From Pseudomonadota bacterium (GTDB taxonomy: Bacteria; Pseudomonadota; Gammaproteobacteria; Acidiferrobacterales; Acidiferrobacteraceae), in the NCBI GenBank assembly GCA_021784845.1, contig JAJYHH010000114.1, positions 1-40,088 of the forward strand: DNA of 40,088 nucleotides, in the 5' to 3' direction. Numbering within the stretch: the first letter of the stretch is position 1; the number at the start of each line of letters is the position of its first letter. The translations under genes were made by a program, and so were the position numbers. Below the pieces are notes generated by a model. The model did no database searches. It had not been told where the DNA came from and saw nothing but the letters and a program-made list of their open reading frames with translations. Below, in pieces: positions 28,539 to 40,000 of this stretch.

Positions 28539-29026
28539 TCGGTTTTCTCCGTGATCCTGATGCCGAGAGGGTCGGGTCCGGTGAGCTTGACGTGTTCGCC
28601 TGCCGTCAATCGCATCCTGACGCCAACAATGTCCGGCTGGATAGGCAGTTCGCGCCCGTCGCGCTCGATCAGGACGGCGAGGGCAATCGAGGCCGGCCGG
28701 CCGTAATCGAACAGCTCGTTTAGCGCCGCGCGGACCGTGCGGCCGGTGTGGAGAACGTCATCGATCAACACCACATGCCGGTCATCGATGCTGACCGGCA
28801 GATGGGAAGGTCTGACTTGCGGATTCATTCCCACCCGGCTGAAATCATCCCGGTAAAAGGAAATATCCAGGTTACCGAGGGGCTCGGTCAAACCCAGCTG
28901 CCTGTGCAACCGCTCTGCCACCCACGCGCCGCCGGTGTGCACCCCGATCAGCAGAGGCCGCCGTGCGGTGAGCGCGCGCAACCCGTCCGCCATGCGTACC
29001 AGGGCCTCTTCGATATCAACGGTCAT
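28535..29026 (-). CDS. pyrR: PyrR bifunctional pyrimidine regulator / uracil phosphoribosyltransferase
   Basis: [78 protein letters not shown]. Confidence 0.94.
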   Translation of the reverse strand: MTVDIEEALVRMADGLRALTARRPLLIGVHTGGAWVAERLHRQLGLTEPLGNLDISFYRDDFSRVGMNPQVRPSHLPVSIDDRHVVLIDDVLHTGRTVRAALNELFDYGRPASIALAVLIERDGRELPIQPDIVGVRMRLTAGEHVKLTGPDPLGIRITEKTD

Positions 29027-29481
29027 TCGTGTGTCGGGCCTCGAGGATGGTCCAGGCTGGTGCGCGGCAGGTCGTCAAAATACGCCTGCAGTATGGTGAT
29101 TGCGGCGAGGGTGTCGAGGGCCGCCTTGCGGCGTCCCCGCGGGACGCCGGTGGCTTTGACCCGGTCGCGCGCGCTCGCCGTTGTCAGCCGTTCGTCTACC
29201 CAGTATACCGGGATATGATACCGTCCGTCCAAGCGTCGGCCGAAGCGGCGTGCGGCCACCGTCATTTCATTATCCGTGCCGTCCATGTTGAGGGGCAGCC
29301 CCACGACAAGGATGTCTGGTTCCCAGGTCATCAGCAGCTTTTCTACCATGCGCCAGTCCGGACCCCGGGCCAGTCCCGATACGGTACCCGCCCCTTCCGC
29401 GCGACCCGGCGGGTAACGCCCCACGGCCACGCCGATCACCTGGGTGCCATAGTCGAAGGCGAGGTAGGTCAGCGGTTTCAC
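29023..29481 (-). CDS. ruvX: Holliday junction resolvase-like YqgF/RuvX
   Basis: [61 protein letters not shown] start overlaps the yqgE stop by 4 nt. Confidence 0.92.
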   Translation of the reverse strand: MKPLTYLAFDYGTQVIGVAVGRYPPGRAEGAGTVSGLARGPDWRMVEKLLMTWEPDILVVGLPLNMDGTDNEMTVAARRFGRRLDGRYHIPVYWVDERLTTASARDRVKATGVPRGRRKAALDTLAAITILQAYFDDLPRTSLDHPRGPTHE

Positions 29482-30041
29482 GCGTGACCAGATTCCCCGG
29501 AAAGATGCGCCAGATCGACACCGAGCACGTGCGCGGCCGACGCCCAGCGGGCGTCTATCGGTGTGCGAAAGAGGACGTCCGTCGAGGCCGGTCCGCTGAG
29601 CCAGGCGTTTTCGGCGATTTCCTTCTCGATCTGACCAGGCCCCCACCCTGCGTAACCGAGGGCGAGCAGACAGTGGTCTGGGCCCTCGTTGCGCGCGATG
29701 GCCGCCAAAATGTCCCGTGATGTCGATACACCGAGGGTTCCGCCGACCACCAGTGTCGATTCCCAGGTGCCGAGCGGTTCGTGCAGAACAAAGCCGCGAT
29801 TGCTCTGTACCGGACCGCCGAGATAAATGGGTTCGTCCAGGCGCGCGCATGAGGCCGCCTCGATGCCGAGTTGGGTAAAGACGTCGCGGAATGTGAGGTC
29901 GGTGGGCCGGTTGATGACGATGCCCATGGCGCCCTCGCTGCCGTGCTCGCAGACCAGAGTCACGGTGCGGAAAAAATTGGGATCGCCAAGGCCGGGCATG
30001 GCGATCAGGAACTGGTTGATGAGACTCGCGGTTTCTAGCAT
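29478..30041 (-). CDS. YqgE/AlgH family protein
   Basis: LINQFLIAMPGLGDPNFFRTVTLVCEHGSEGAMGIVINRPTDLTFRDVF. Confidence 0.95.
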   Translation of the reverse strand: MLETASLINQFLIAMPGLGDPNFFRTVTLVCEHGSEGAMGIVINRPTDLTFRDVFTQLGIEAASCARLDEPIYLGGPVQSNRGFVLHEPLGTWESTLVVGGTLGVSTSRDILAAIARNEGPDHCLLALGYAGWGPGQIEKEIAENAWLSGPASTDVLFRTPIDARWASAAHVLGVDLAHLSGESGHA

Positions 30042-30088
30042 GGGGCTAGTATCGGGTAGGTGCCCCGGCCTTTCAAGGCGACTTGCGT

Positions 30089-30955
30089 CTACGCGCTGCC
30101 CGATACGGCCGGCCGCATGCTGGTCATGTGGCGGCCCCGGAAACGCCAGGTCTCAACGATGTGCAACACGGCCAGCGGCTCATCGGTCACTTTCGGCAGG
30201 GGCGCAAACGGCGCCGCCCTGCGGACGAGGCCCTTGGCGATACGGGCAAGGAGCGGCGAAGAGGCGTTTTGTACGACGCGGACGGACGCGAGCGTCCCGT
30301 TGGCGCGAATGGCGACATCCAGCACGAGCGTGCCCTGTGCATTGGCGGTGAGCAGGACCTGCCTGTAGCGGCCATTGCTGATGTGCTCCATGTAGGCCGT
30401 CCAGCGGCTGATGTAGCTCGCGTAGGCGAACTGTCGCGCCGTGACGCCGCCGCGGCCGGCGCCGGCGGCCCGATAGGCGCGCCAGTCGCGGCGAATCTCC
30501 GCCTTGAGCCGCGCCTCTTCGGCGAGGAAGCGACGATCCATGCCCAGATTGGCGGCGAGCGCGGCATTGATTTGCCAGGGCTCTGTGGCCAGGGTGACTT
30601 GCAGCGGCTGGTGGCGGCTGACGATCAGCCGCCAGTGCGCCTGCCGGCTCGTGCCGTGTCGCTCTGTGCGCGCGGCGAGTTCCCCCCCGGCATGGCGTCT
30701 GGCGCGGAAGGGGCTGCGTGCCATGCGCCGGTGATGCTGGCCGCCACCGCCCCGGACATTCACCTGTGCCAGACGTTGTGCATGGCGTGGTGCGCGGTCG
30801 CTGCGTGCCTGCACGAGGGTCACGTCCAGCGTCCGGCCGTGGCCGGTGGTGACGGGGTCACGGAAGCGCACGCCGAGAACCAGGACGACATGCAGCAGCC
30901 CCGCAAAAAAGAGCGCCACACCGAGGCGGTCGTGATCGGACAAGCGGGTTCGCAT
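30089..30955 (-). CDS. TonB family protein
   Basis: Single N-terminal hydrophobic segment (VALFFAGLLHVVLVLGV), C-terminal ANAQGTLVLDVAIRANGTLASVRVVQNASSPLLARIAKGLVRRAAPFAPLP. Confidence 0.85.
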   Translation of the reverse strand: MRTRLSDHDRLGVALFFAGLLHVVLVLGVRFRDPVTTGHGRTLDVTLVQARSDRAPRHAQRLAQVNVRGGGGQHHRRMARSPFRARRHAGGELAARTERHGTSRQAHWRLIVSRHQPLQVTLATEPWQINAALAANLGMDRRFLAEEARLKAEIRRDWRAYRAAGAGRGGVTARQFAYASYISRWTAYMEHISNGRYRQVLLTANAQGTLVLDVAIRANGTLASVRVVQNASSPLLARIAKGLVRRAAPFAPLPKVTDEPLAVLHIVETWRFRGRHMTSMRPAVSGSA

Positions 30956-30958
30956 GGT

Positions 30959-31915
30959 CTAGGGTTCCGCCTCCAGGCGGGTCTCGATGGCATCGAACAG
31001 CCACGCGGCGATATTGAGTGAAAAGGTTTTGTCGAGTTCCCGCATGCCGGTCGGACTGGTCACGTTGATTTCCGTCAGATGGTCACCGATCACATCGAGA
31101 CCGACGAACAATAGTCCCTTTTCGCGCAGAATGGGCCCGACACGCGTGGCGATCCGTTCATCGGCGGCACTCAAGGGGCGTCCCTCGCCGCGCCCCCCGG
31201 CGGCGAGATTGCCGCGGCTTTCGCCGGGCGCGGGGATGCGCGCGAGCGCATAGGGTACGGCCTTGCCGTCGATGAGGAGGATGCGCTTGTCTCCTGCGGC
31301 AATCTCCGGGAGGTACCGCTGCGCCATGACAAAGCGGGTTTCGCGGGAGGTCATCGTCTCGAAGATCACGGTCGTATTGGAGTCGCCCGCCTTTACGCGA
31401 AAGACCGACGTCCCGCCCATGCCGTCTAGCGGTTTGAGGACGATGTCACCCTGCTCGCCAAGAAATGCACGTAGATCATGGTGTCGCCTGGTCACGAGCG
31501 TGGGCGGTGCCACATCTGCAAACCGGGTCGCGAACAGTTTCTCGTTGGCATCGCGCAGACTTTGTGGCCGGTTGACTACCAGGACGCCATCACGTTCGAG
31601 CTCTTCCAGCAGGTAGGTCGTGTAGACATACTCCATGTCGAACGGCGGATCCTTGCGCATCAATACCACATCGAGATCATGTGCCGTCAGCGTGGCCGAC
31701 GCGCCCAGCGTGTACCAGGCGTAGTCGTCGGTGCCGATTTCCAGGCGTTGCGTGGCGATCCGGACCCGTCCATCACGCAGGCTGAGGTCGCCGGGCTGCG
31801 CATAGTGGATCTCGTAGCCGCGCCGCGCCGCTTCCCGGAGCAGGCCAACCGTTGTGTCTTTCTGGCCCTTGATCCCGGCAAGCGGATCCATGATGACCGC
31901 CAGCCGCCTGTTCAT
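30959..31915 (-). CDS. gshB: Glutathione synthetase
   Basis: LAVIMDPLAGIKGQKDTTVGLLREAARRGYEIHY, LMRKDPPFDMEYVYTTYLLE, KPLDGMGGTSVFRV, EINVTSPTGMRELD. Confidence 0.96.
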   Translation of the reverse strand: MNRRLAVIMDPLAGIKGQKDTTVGLLREAARRGYEIHYAQPGDLSLRDGRVRIATQRLEIGTDDYAWYTLGASATLTAHDLDVVLMRKDPPFDMEYVYTTYLLEELERDGVLVVNRPQSLRDANEKLFATRFADVAPPTLVTRRHHDLRAFLGEQGDIVLKPLDGMGGTSVFRVKAGDSNTTVIFETMTSRETRFVMAQRYLPEIAAGDKRILLIDGKAVPYALARIPAPGESRGNLAAGGRGEGRPLSAADERIATRVGPILREKGLLFVGLDVIGDHLTEINVTSPTGMRELDKTFSLNIAAWLFDAIETRLEAEP

Positions 31916-33216
31916 GAGGTGCCTGCCACCGCCTGCCATTCCCGGGCTGCGGCGAGCGCCGCAAGCCGGCCGATGACGCCGTAGGCGTAGAAACGGTTGG
32001 GACTGGCGTCCGGCTCCCGTTCTCTGTCGGGACTGGAGCAGGAATCGGCGAAGGCAAGTGGCCGGAACTGCATGCCGGGGGCGTTCAGGTTCTCATCTGA
32101 TCCGCGTGTGGTGTGAATGCGGTAGAAGCCGCCGACCACGAACCGGTCGATCATATAAACGACCGGTTCGGCCACCGCCTGTTCGGTGCCGAGCGTCTCG
32201 AACGTATAGACACCCTCCTGGATGAGGACCTGCTCGACGATCTGCCCTTCCTTGATGACAGCCATCTTGTTGCGTTGCTTGCGATTGAGTTGACGGACCT
32301 CACTGGCGTCGTGGACCGTCATGATGCCCATTCCGTAGGTCCCCGTATCGGCCTTGACGATCACGAAGGGCGTCTGCGTGATGTGGTATTCGCGGTATTT
32401 GAGGCGGATGCCCTGCAGCACCGCATCGACATTCTCGGCCAGGCAATCCTCGCCTGTCCGTTTTTGGAAGTCGACGCTCCCGCAGCGGCGGAACAGGGGG
32501 TCAATGAGCCAGGGATCGATGTCGATGAACTCGCCAAACTCGAGCGCGAGCTGCCGGTACTGCGTGAAATGGTCCGATTTCAGGCGGTGCCACCAGCCGA
32601 GGATCGGGGAGGGTACGACCGGTTGTGTGATCCCCGTGAGCAAAGCCGGGGCCCCGGACGAGAGGTCGTTATTCAGCAAAACCAAACAGGGTTTGTAGCC
32701 GGGCAGGGTGACCGAGTCGCCCACGCGCTCGACGGGCTCGACGTCGACGACCCGCCCGTTTTGCAGGGTGAACGACTGGCGGCCGGCCGCTTCGGCAAGC
32801 AGCGAGCCGACCCGCACCTGATAGCCTGCCCGTTCGAGCAACTGCACCAGGGCGCCGACGTTCTCCCAATAATAAGTGTTGCGGCTGTGGTTTTCCGGCA
32901 CCAGCAGGATCCGGCAGGCCTTCGGGCAGAGGCGCTCGACGGCCACCTGCAGCGCCTGCATGCACAGGGGATGGAAGGCGGGGTTCAGATTGTTGAATCC
33001 AGCGGGAAACAGGTTGGTGTCGACCGGCGCCAGCTTGAAGCCTGCATTACGCAGATCCACTGAGGTATAGAAAGGCGCGGGCGTGGCCAGCCATCGTTCG
33101 TGAAACCACTGCTCGATTGCTGTCTGTCGCTCGAGGAGCCGTTTTTCGATCTCGAGAAGCGGGCCGGTGAGGGCGGTGGTCAAGTGCGGTACAGCCTGCA
33201 GGTGTTGAGCGCCCAT
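31912..33216 (-). CDS. gshA: Glutamate-cysteine ligase (proteobacterial type)
   Basis: SVDLRNAGFKLAPVDTNLFPAGFNNL, VPENHSRNTYYWENV, VIVKADTGTYGMGIMTV; overlaps gshB by 4 nt. Confidence 0.92.
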   Translation of the reverse strand: MGAQHLQAVPHLTTALTGPLLEIEKRLLERQTAIEQWFHERWLATPAPFYTSVDLRNAGFKLAPVDTNLFPAGFNNLNPAFHPLCMQALQVAVERLCPKACRILLVPENHSRNTYYWENVGALVQLLERAGYQVRVGSLLAEAAGRQSFTLQNGRVVDVEPVERVGDSVTLPGYKPCLVLLNNDLSSGAPALLTGITQPVVPSPILGWWHRLKSDHFTQYRQLALEFGEFIDIDPWLIDPLFRRCGSVDFQKRTGEDCLAENVDAVLQGIRLKYREYHITQTPFVIVKADTGTYGMGIMTVHDASEVRQLNRKQRNKMAVIKEGQIVEQVLIQEGVYTFETLGTEQAVAEPVVYMIDRFVVGGFYRIHTTRGSDENLNAPGMQFRPLAFADSCSSPDREREPDASPNRFYAYGVIGRLAALAAAREWQAVAGTS

Positions 33217-33482
33217 GGGTTTGGTTCCGTCAGAAAGGCAAGGTTTTTATCCTACCTGTTTGCGGAAAGGTCAAGCAATGCATGGCTGTCTGTCCGGGTG
33301 ACCTCCCCGCTGCGGTTTGGTGAGAGCCCCGTCGTCAGGCTAGAATCCCGATCAGCCTCATCTCCCGGCCGATTTAGGAGGGATTGTGTGCGTGCGCATT
33401 GGCTTTCGCGCCATTCCTATGCTAGTAAATCAAGAGGGTGCAATAATTACGTGCCGGATTCGCTGAACGGCTTTCGAGCGAG

Positions 33483-33854
33483 GTGTCTGTGGGTATCAAG
33501 GTCATGGTTATTGATGACAGCAATACGATTCGTCGTACCGCGGAGGCGCTGCTGAAGAAAGCTGGTTACGAAGTGTTTACGGCGGGCGACGGGTTCGAGG
33601 CCATGTCGGTCATAACCGATCAGCGGCCGGACATCATTTTTGTCGATATCATGATGCCGCGTCTTGATGGGTACCAGACCTGTCTTCTGATCAAGAACAA
33701 CCGGGAGTTCCGCCATATTCCGGTTATCATGCTGTCGAGCAAGGACGGCCTTTTTGACAAGGCCCGTGGCAAGATCGCGGGTTCGGAAGAACACGTCAAC
33801 AAGCCGTTTACCCAAGAAGAACTGATTGATGTAATTAGCAAATATGTTCATTAG
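33483..33854 (+). CDS. pilG: Twitching motility response regulator PilG
   Basis: KVMVIDDSNTIRRTAEALLKKAGYEVFTAGDGFEAMSVITDQRPDIIFVDIMMPRLDGYQTC. Confidence 0.94.
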   Translation: MSVGIKVMVIDDSNTIRRTAEALLKKAGYEVFTAGDGFEAMSVITDQRPDIIFVDIMMPRLDGYQTCLLIKNNREFRHIPVIMLSSKDGLFDKARGKIAGSEEHVNKPFTQEELIDVISKYVH

Positions 33855-33910
33855 ATCGTGTCGTGTCATTGAGGTCACAGGCCGATTCGCATGACCAGGG
33901 GAGTGTTAAC

Positions 33911-34273
33911 GTGGCTATAAAGAATATTCTTGTCGTCGACGATTCGCCTACCGAGCTGCATCTGCTGCAGGAGATGCTGGCGCGTAACGGGTTTACGATC
34001 ACCACGGCCCGTAGCGGTGAAGAAAGCATTGAAAAATTGAAGACATTCCGCCCGGACCTGATCCTGATGGATGTGGTGATGCCGGGCATGAGCGGCTTCG
34101 AGGCGACCCGTACGATCACGAAGAACCCCGCCACCAGCGGCATTCCCGTGATCATCTGCACGACCAAAGGCCAGGAGACGGACAAGGCCTGGGGGCTGCG
34201 GCAGGGCGCGCGTGACTACATTGTCAAGCCGGTTGTGGAAAGCCAGCTGCTGGAAAAGATCAGAGCCCTGTGA
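33911..34273 (+). CDS. pilH: Twitching motility response regulator PilH
   Basis: NILVVDDSPTELHLLQEMLARNGF ... DLILMDVVMPGMSGFEATRTI; GTG start. Confidence 0.92.
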   Translation: MAIKNILVVDDSPTELHLLQEMLARNGFTITTARSGEESIEKLKTFRPDLILMDVVMPGMSGFEATRTITKNPATSGIPVIICTTKGQETDKAWGLRQGARDYIVKPVVESQLLEKIRAL

Positions 34274-34815
34274 CCGACGCCGCGCAAAGCGAAGCCTTCA
34301 ACCTGCTGGTACAGATGCAGGAGCGGGTCCGCGCGCTCGCGCCGCAACTGCCAGAACAGGTCGAGGCCACCCCGTTGTGGACAGGTTTGGGTTTTCGGCT
34401 GGATGATGCGCCGCTGCTCGTTTCCCTGGATCAGATCGCGGAGATTCTGCCTCGCCCGGTCACCACCCGTGTGCCGGGAACCAAGCGCTGGGTCAAGGGT
34501 ATCGCCAACATCCGCGGCACCCTCTTGACGGTCATCGACCTGGCGGAATTTTTCGGCAAGCCCCCGGTGCCTCTCGAGGACAAGGTACGCCTGCTCGTGA
34601 TGCACGTCGGCGACCTGAGCGCCGGCCTGCTTGTGAATGAAGTCTCGGGACTCAAGCATTTTGATGTCGAGCGCGATCGCCGCGACATCGCCGGACTGGA
34701 TAATGCGGTTTTGATGCATGTGCAGACGGCCTATATGGAAAACGGTGTTTTGTGGGGCGTGTTCGATCTGCGCTCCTTGTCGGACAGTCTGACATTCAAG
34801 CACGTCGCGGCCTGA
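34270..34815 (+). CDS. pilI: CheW-like protein PilI
   Basis: GLGFRLDDAPLLVSLDQIAEILPRP ... WVKGIANIRGTLLTVIDLAEFFG; 4-nt overlap with pilH. Confidence 0.93.
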   Translation: MTDAAQSEAFNLLVQMQERVRALAPQLPEQVEATPLWTGLGFRLDDAPLLVSLDQIAEILPRPVTTRVPGTKRWVKGIANIRGTLLTVIDLAEFFGKPPVPLEDKVRLLVMHVGDLSAGLLVNEVSGLKHFDVERDRRDIAGLDNAVLMHVQTAYMENGVLWGVFDLRSLSDSLTFKHVAA

Positions 34816-34892
34816 TTCCGGGTGAGCCAGGCCGCGATCCGAGGGTGGTGCGCGACTTCATAAGGGCGCGCAGTCTATAAGGGGTTGAGACT

Positions 34893-37007
34893 ATGGTGGC
34901 AAGACTATCCAAAAAGAAGGGTGCTGTTTTGGATCAGCCGACCGAGGAAATAGGGGCGGGCGGCGAGCAATACATTGAGGTCCAGCCGAAGGGGCGCGGC
35001 AGGTCGGTACGCAAGAAGTTCTCGCTGAACCTCAAGCTGCAAAACATTCTCGGGATTCCGATAATCCTGGCCTTGCTGGTCTTGTCGCTCGCCGCGGCGG
35101 TATTCCTCTTCTATACCGTGGCCCAGCAGACCAGCCGGGATTCCCGATACATCGAGCAGTCGAGTCAGCTGTTGATGCTGTCGCAGCGGATTGCGAAGGA
35201 CGCCGCCGCCGCGACCCTCGGCGAAGAGAGTGCGTTTAGCGATCTGCGGCACTCGCGCAACGAGTTTCAGCGGATCATCGTTGATCTGAAGAACGGAAAC
35301 AGTTCTCTCGGCATGCCACCGTCGCCGGTAGCCGTGCACCCGGCCCTGGACCGCGTTGACCGCGCCTGGCAGGTGATGCGCCGGCGCGTCAACCACATCC
35401 TGAAGCAGGAAGATGCGGCCCTGCAGATGCATGACTATGTGGCCACGGTCAACCAGACGGCGCCTTTGCTCCTTGCCTTGTGGGACGAGATTGTCACGAC
35501 CGGTGTGCGCACCCATATGCCGCGCCAGACCATGTATCTGGCTGCGCGCCAGGGCATGCTAAGCCAGCGGATCACCATGGAAGTCAACATGTTCGCGCAG
35601 GGTGGCAGCTCCGCTGCCGTTGCGGCGCAGCAGTTTGGTGAAGACGCCAAGCTCTTCCATAAGACCCAGCAGCAGCTGGCTTCCGTGCTGCCATCGGCCG
35701 TGGCCAAGAAATTTGCGCAGGCCCGCGAGGCGTTCAAGGCGATGAATGAAAGTGTGCATGGCATTCTGGCTGATGCCACGCCGCTTTTTGTGGCCCAGCG
35801 CGCCGGTACTTTGGTGTACCGCAAGAGCAATCACAACCTCGCGGACGCACGCAAACTGGTATCGGCATACAACTCCCTGAACCATCGCCGCCGTCTGGAG
35901 AAGTTTATCGGCTACGCGATGACGGGTCTGGCGCTGGTCTTCTTCGCTTTCCTGGTGTCGCGATTGGTGGGTGATGAGCGCGCCCGCGCCCGCGCAAGCG
36001 CTGCGCAAAACCGCGAGACCCAGGACGCCATTCTGAAGCTTCTCGACGAAATGGGCGACCTGGCGGATGGCGATCTGACGATCCAGCCGCAGGTGACCGA
36101 ACAGATCACGGGCGCAATCGCCGACTCGATCAACTACGCCGTCAAGGAAATGCGCAATGTCGTGTACCGAATCAATGCGACTGCGCAGGAGGTGGCGATG
36201 GCATCCGACCGGAGCCGCAAGACGGCCATCGAGCTGAATGAAGCGGCGGACCGCCAGGCCAAGCAGATTCTGGCAACCACCGATCGCATGCGCGCCATGG
36301 CAAAATCGATGGAGGAAATGTCGCAAAGCGCGGGACAGTCCGTGGAGGTGGCGCGCGGTTCGGTGCTGACTGCCAAACGGGGCGCGGAGGCTGTGCAGAA
36401 TACCATCAAGGGCATGGATGAGATGCGCGAGCAGATCCAGGAAACTGCCAAGCGCATCAAGCGGCTGGGTGAGAGCTCACAGCAGATCGGTGAAATCGTC
36501 GAGCTGATCAATGATATCGCCGAACAGACGAACATCCTGTCGCTGAACGCGGCCATCCAGGCGGCCATGGCGGGAGACGCAGGCCGCGGTTTCGCGGTGG
36601 TGGCAGATGAAGTGCAGCGGCTGGCCGAACGGTCGGGTGCGGCCACCAAGCAGATCGCCGATCTGGTGAAGACCATTCAGGCCGACACCAATGAAGCGGT
36701 GGCGTCGATGGAAAAGGCGACGAACGGCGTGGTGGAGGGTACGCGCCTGGCGGACGCGGCGGGGCAGGCTTTGGGACAGATCGAATCGGTGTCGGAGCAG
36801 CTTTCGGGCCTGATCGTGCGGATCGCGAAGGACGCCCATATGCAGTCGGAAACCGCAACGAACGTGTCTCACAACATGGGTGACATTCAGGAGGCGACGG
36901 CGCTGACGTCGGCCGGAACGAAACAGACCGCCGAATCCATCACCAAGCTGTCGGATCTCGTGCGCGAACTGCAGGCATCGGTGGCAGGCTTCAAGTTGCC
37001 GGTTTGA
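34893..37007 (+). CDS. pilJ: Methyl-accepting chemotaxis protein PilJ
   Basis: Two hydrophobic segments and the MCP hairpin [49 protein letters not shown]. Confidence 0.95.
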   Translation: MVARLSKKKGAVLDQPTEEIGAGGEQYIEVQPKGRGRSVRKKFSLNLKLQNILGIPIILALLVLSLAAAVFLFYTVAQQTSRDSRYIEQSSQLLMLSQRIAKDAAAATLGEESAFSDLRHSRNEFQRIIVDLKNGNSSLGMPPSPVAVHPALDRVDRAWQVMRRRVNHILKQEDAALQMHDYVATVNQTAPLLLALWDEIVTTGVRTHMPRQTMYLAARQGMLSQRITMEVNMFAQGGSSAAVAAQQFGEDAKLFHKTQQQLASVLPSAVAKKFAQAREAFKAMNESVHGILADATPLFVAQRAGTLVYRKSNHNLADARKLVSAYNSLNHRRRLEKFIGYAMTGLALVFFAFLVSRLVGDERARARASAAQNRETQDAILKLLDEMGDLADGDLTIQPQVTEQITGAIADSINYAVKEMRNVVYRINATAQEVAMASDRSRKTAIELNEAADRQAKQILATTDRMRAMAKSMEEMSQSAGQSVEVARGSVLTAKRGAEAVQNTIKGMDEMREQIQETAKRIKRLGESSQQIGEIVELINDIAEQTNILSLNAAIQAAMAGDAGRGFAVVADEVQRLAERSGAATKQIADLVKTIQADTNEAVASMEKATNGVVEGTRLADAAGQALGQIESVSEQLSGLIVRIAKDAHMQSETATNVSHNMGDIQEATALTSAGTKQTAESITKLSDLVRELQASVAGFKLPV

Positions 37008-37029
37008 GGCAGGACTCGAGACCGGGGGG

Positions 37030-40000
37030 ATGATGGCCATCACAAGCAGCGTTGATCTGGGCACTCTCGGTTGGGTCAAGGAAGAGATCGACGAGACCCT
37101 GAAGAAGGCCCGCCAGGCGCTGGAGGCCTTCACGGATAATCGGGCCGACGAGGCCCGGCTGCGGCTTTGTGCCACCTATCTGCACCAGATAGGTGGCACC
37201 CTCAAGATGGTCGAATTCGACAATCTGGCCGACCTTGTCGGCGAGGCCGAGGCGCTGGCGGAGGATCTCCTGGCAGGCGCCGAGGCGCCAAGTCCGGAGC
37301 GCCTGGAACCGCTTGTCCGGTTTGTTTTGTCGATGCCCGACGTTTTGGATGCCGCGCAGACGCGGCGCGGCGCGCTGGCGCAGTTGTGCCTGCCTTTGCT
37401 AAACGATCTGCGCGGCGCGCGCGGCTTGCCGCCGGCCGACCTGTTTGCGCTGTTCTCTCCCAGTCTCGATGTCCGCCCGCCGCACTCCAGCGTGACGGAC
37501 GAAAGGGTTCTTGGGCGTATCTTCCTGGAGCAGCGTGCGGCCTTTCAGGCCCTCCTCGTGCAATGGCTAAAGACCAGCGATGCGCTGCTGCTGACGCAGA
37601 TGCGATCCTATCTGGTCGACTGGCGCGAGCAGGCGGCGTTCATGCCCGCAGCGCAGTGCCTGTGGATTGCGGCGGGGTTCGTCGGGGTCGTGCGTGTCGA
37701 GGCACCGCCCCTGCTGGAACACAAGAAACTTTTCGGCCGGCTCGACCAGCAGTTAAAGCGCAGCGCAGACGGGCAGGACAAGGCCAGTGCCCGGGCCACC
37801 TACGAGCGCCTGAGCCGGGAGATGCTCTTTGCCATCAGCCAGAGCGGCACCTCGGACCCCGATACTGATGCCATTCGCGACGCCTTCGGGCTTGTAGTCG
37901 CCGAGGAGGCCTATCCGGTTGCTGCGATCGATGCACTGCGTTCGGTGACAAGCGCCCTTGAGCATGAGGTCGGTCATGCCCAGGAGCTTTTGTCGAGCTA
38001 TTTAGACGCCGCCGATGGCGGACATCAGATCGCTGAAGAGCTGGTGCGCCTGCTCGACAAGATGGCAAAGACGTTTACCACCCTGAACATCGCACCCCTG
38101 GCGGCACTGGCGGCCGATGTGCGGGATCTCTGCCGCGCACTGAACGAGGCCCGTGTCGAAAAATCGCCCGTGGCAGCCATGACCCTTGCCCAGGCCCTTC
38201 TTCAGGTCGAATCGGCAATTCACGAGATTCCCACGGGACGCATGGAATGGTGCACGCTCGTGGATGAGCGCCGGCGCAGCCTGCAGTCGCTTTATGCTGT
38301 TGCCGGTGATACCAGCGGCATCGAGATTTCCGAAGGTACGCTCAGTGAATATGAGACGCGCCGCCTTGTCAGTTCGGTTGGCGCGGAGATTCACGTCAAT
38401 CTCCAGCACATGGAGACCCAGTTCACGACCTTCGTTGCCGATAGTGGACAGCGTGTGCTGCTGGAGGGTTTGCCCAAACTCGCAGACCAGGTGGCGGCAG
38501 CCTTTCGCGTTCTGGGTGATGAGGCGGCAGCGGATCTGGCCCGCCACCTGAGCCATCTCCTTGAACAGCTGGCAATCGGAGCGCTACCGCCCTCGGCTGC
38601 GCGTTTTGAGGCTGTGGCGATCGGTGTGGGTGCCCTGGAGGCACAGGTAACCGGGCTCGAGCGCGGGCATGCGCTGCCGCCCGAACGTCTCGGCGTGGTC
38701 AGTGCGGGTCTGCAGCGCGCGCTGCAGGCCGAAGAGGTTCCGGCCGGATCCGGGCCATCCGTGGTTGTGGCATTGTCTGGAGCCGGCGCGCCACGGCCTG
38801 CGATTGATCCTGAGATTTTGCCGGTTTTTCTGGAAGATGCACACGAGGCGCTGCGCCAGTTGGCTGAACATATGCCCCGTTGGCGCAACCAGCGCGAGGA
38901 TGAGGAGGCGCTGACCGTCATACGGCGCGCCTTCCATACCCTGAAGGGAAGCGGTCGTATGGTCGAGGCCGGCGAGATTGCAGAACTTGCCTTCGACGCC
39001 GAGGCTCTGATGAATCGCGTGCGCGCCCGGCAGCTTACGTCCACCGACGACATCGTTCATTGGATCGGCCTTGCTCATGACGCTGTAGAGCGCTGGGTCG
39101 CTGCCATCGAACAGGATGGCGCGTTACCCGAAATGGCCGACATCCGGGCCGCACTGCAGGCGCTCGCCGATAACAGGCCGGTGCCGGCTGCGGCGCCAGC
39201 TCCCATGCCCGCCGCGCAATCTGGTCTTGCGGATGAAGCGCCCGCTGGCGGCGAGCCGCCACCACGGCCGCAGAGTGACCCGGCGCGTCGGGCGTCCCCC
39301 GGTGTGACCGGATCGCAGGATGAGCCCGTCCGCCAGGACGCCGCGGACACGGGCGCGGGTACCGGAGGAGAGCGGGATGGGATGGATCGGGTGGCCGCCG
39401 ATGACGCGGGATCCGTGCCGGCTGCGTCGGCTTCCATCTTCGACAAGGATCCGCTTTTGCGTGACATCTTCGTCACCGAGATGCGCGATCATTTGCAGGT
39501 CCTGCAGGCGGCCGCGCTCCAGGGTGTCGGCACTCCGGTGTCAGCGGCCTTGTTGCGGGCGGCGCATACGTTGCACGGGAGCGCGCGGTCGGTCTCCTTG
39601 CTTGCCATGGCAGACAGCGGTGCTGCGCTCGAGCGCTATCTGCAGGCCATGGTATCGCAAGACGCGGCACTGGATGCCGACGCGGTGACCACGCTGGCGG
39701 CGTTTACGGATCTCATGGCGCGCTTTTTGGTTGATCTGCGGGAACCGCCGCTGCGCACCGAGATGGCCGCACTCCAGGAGACGCTCGAGCATCTCGTCGC
39801 CGCGCGCGCTCCGGACCAATCGTTCACATGGTGGCAGCGGAAAGACTCCGGCGTGTCGGCGGCCGACGGCGGCGACGGGGAGAGTGCAGCCACCGAGGAG
39901 ACGGTGCCCTCGGTGGTGGCCTCCCCATCCCCGCCCCCGTTAATGCCCGAAATCGCGGTCAGTGCGCAGGATGCACAGGACATCGATCCGGAGCTGCGCG

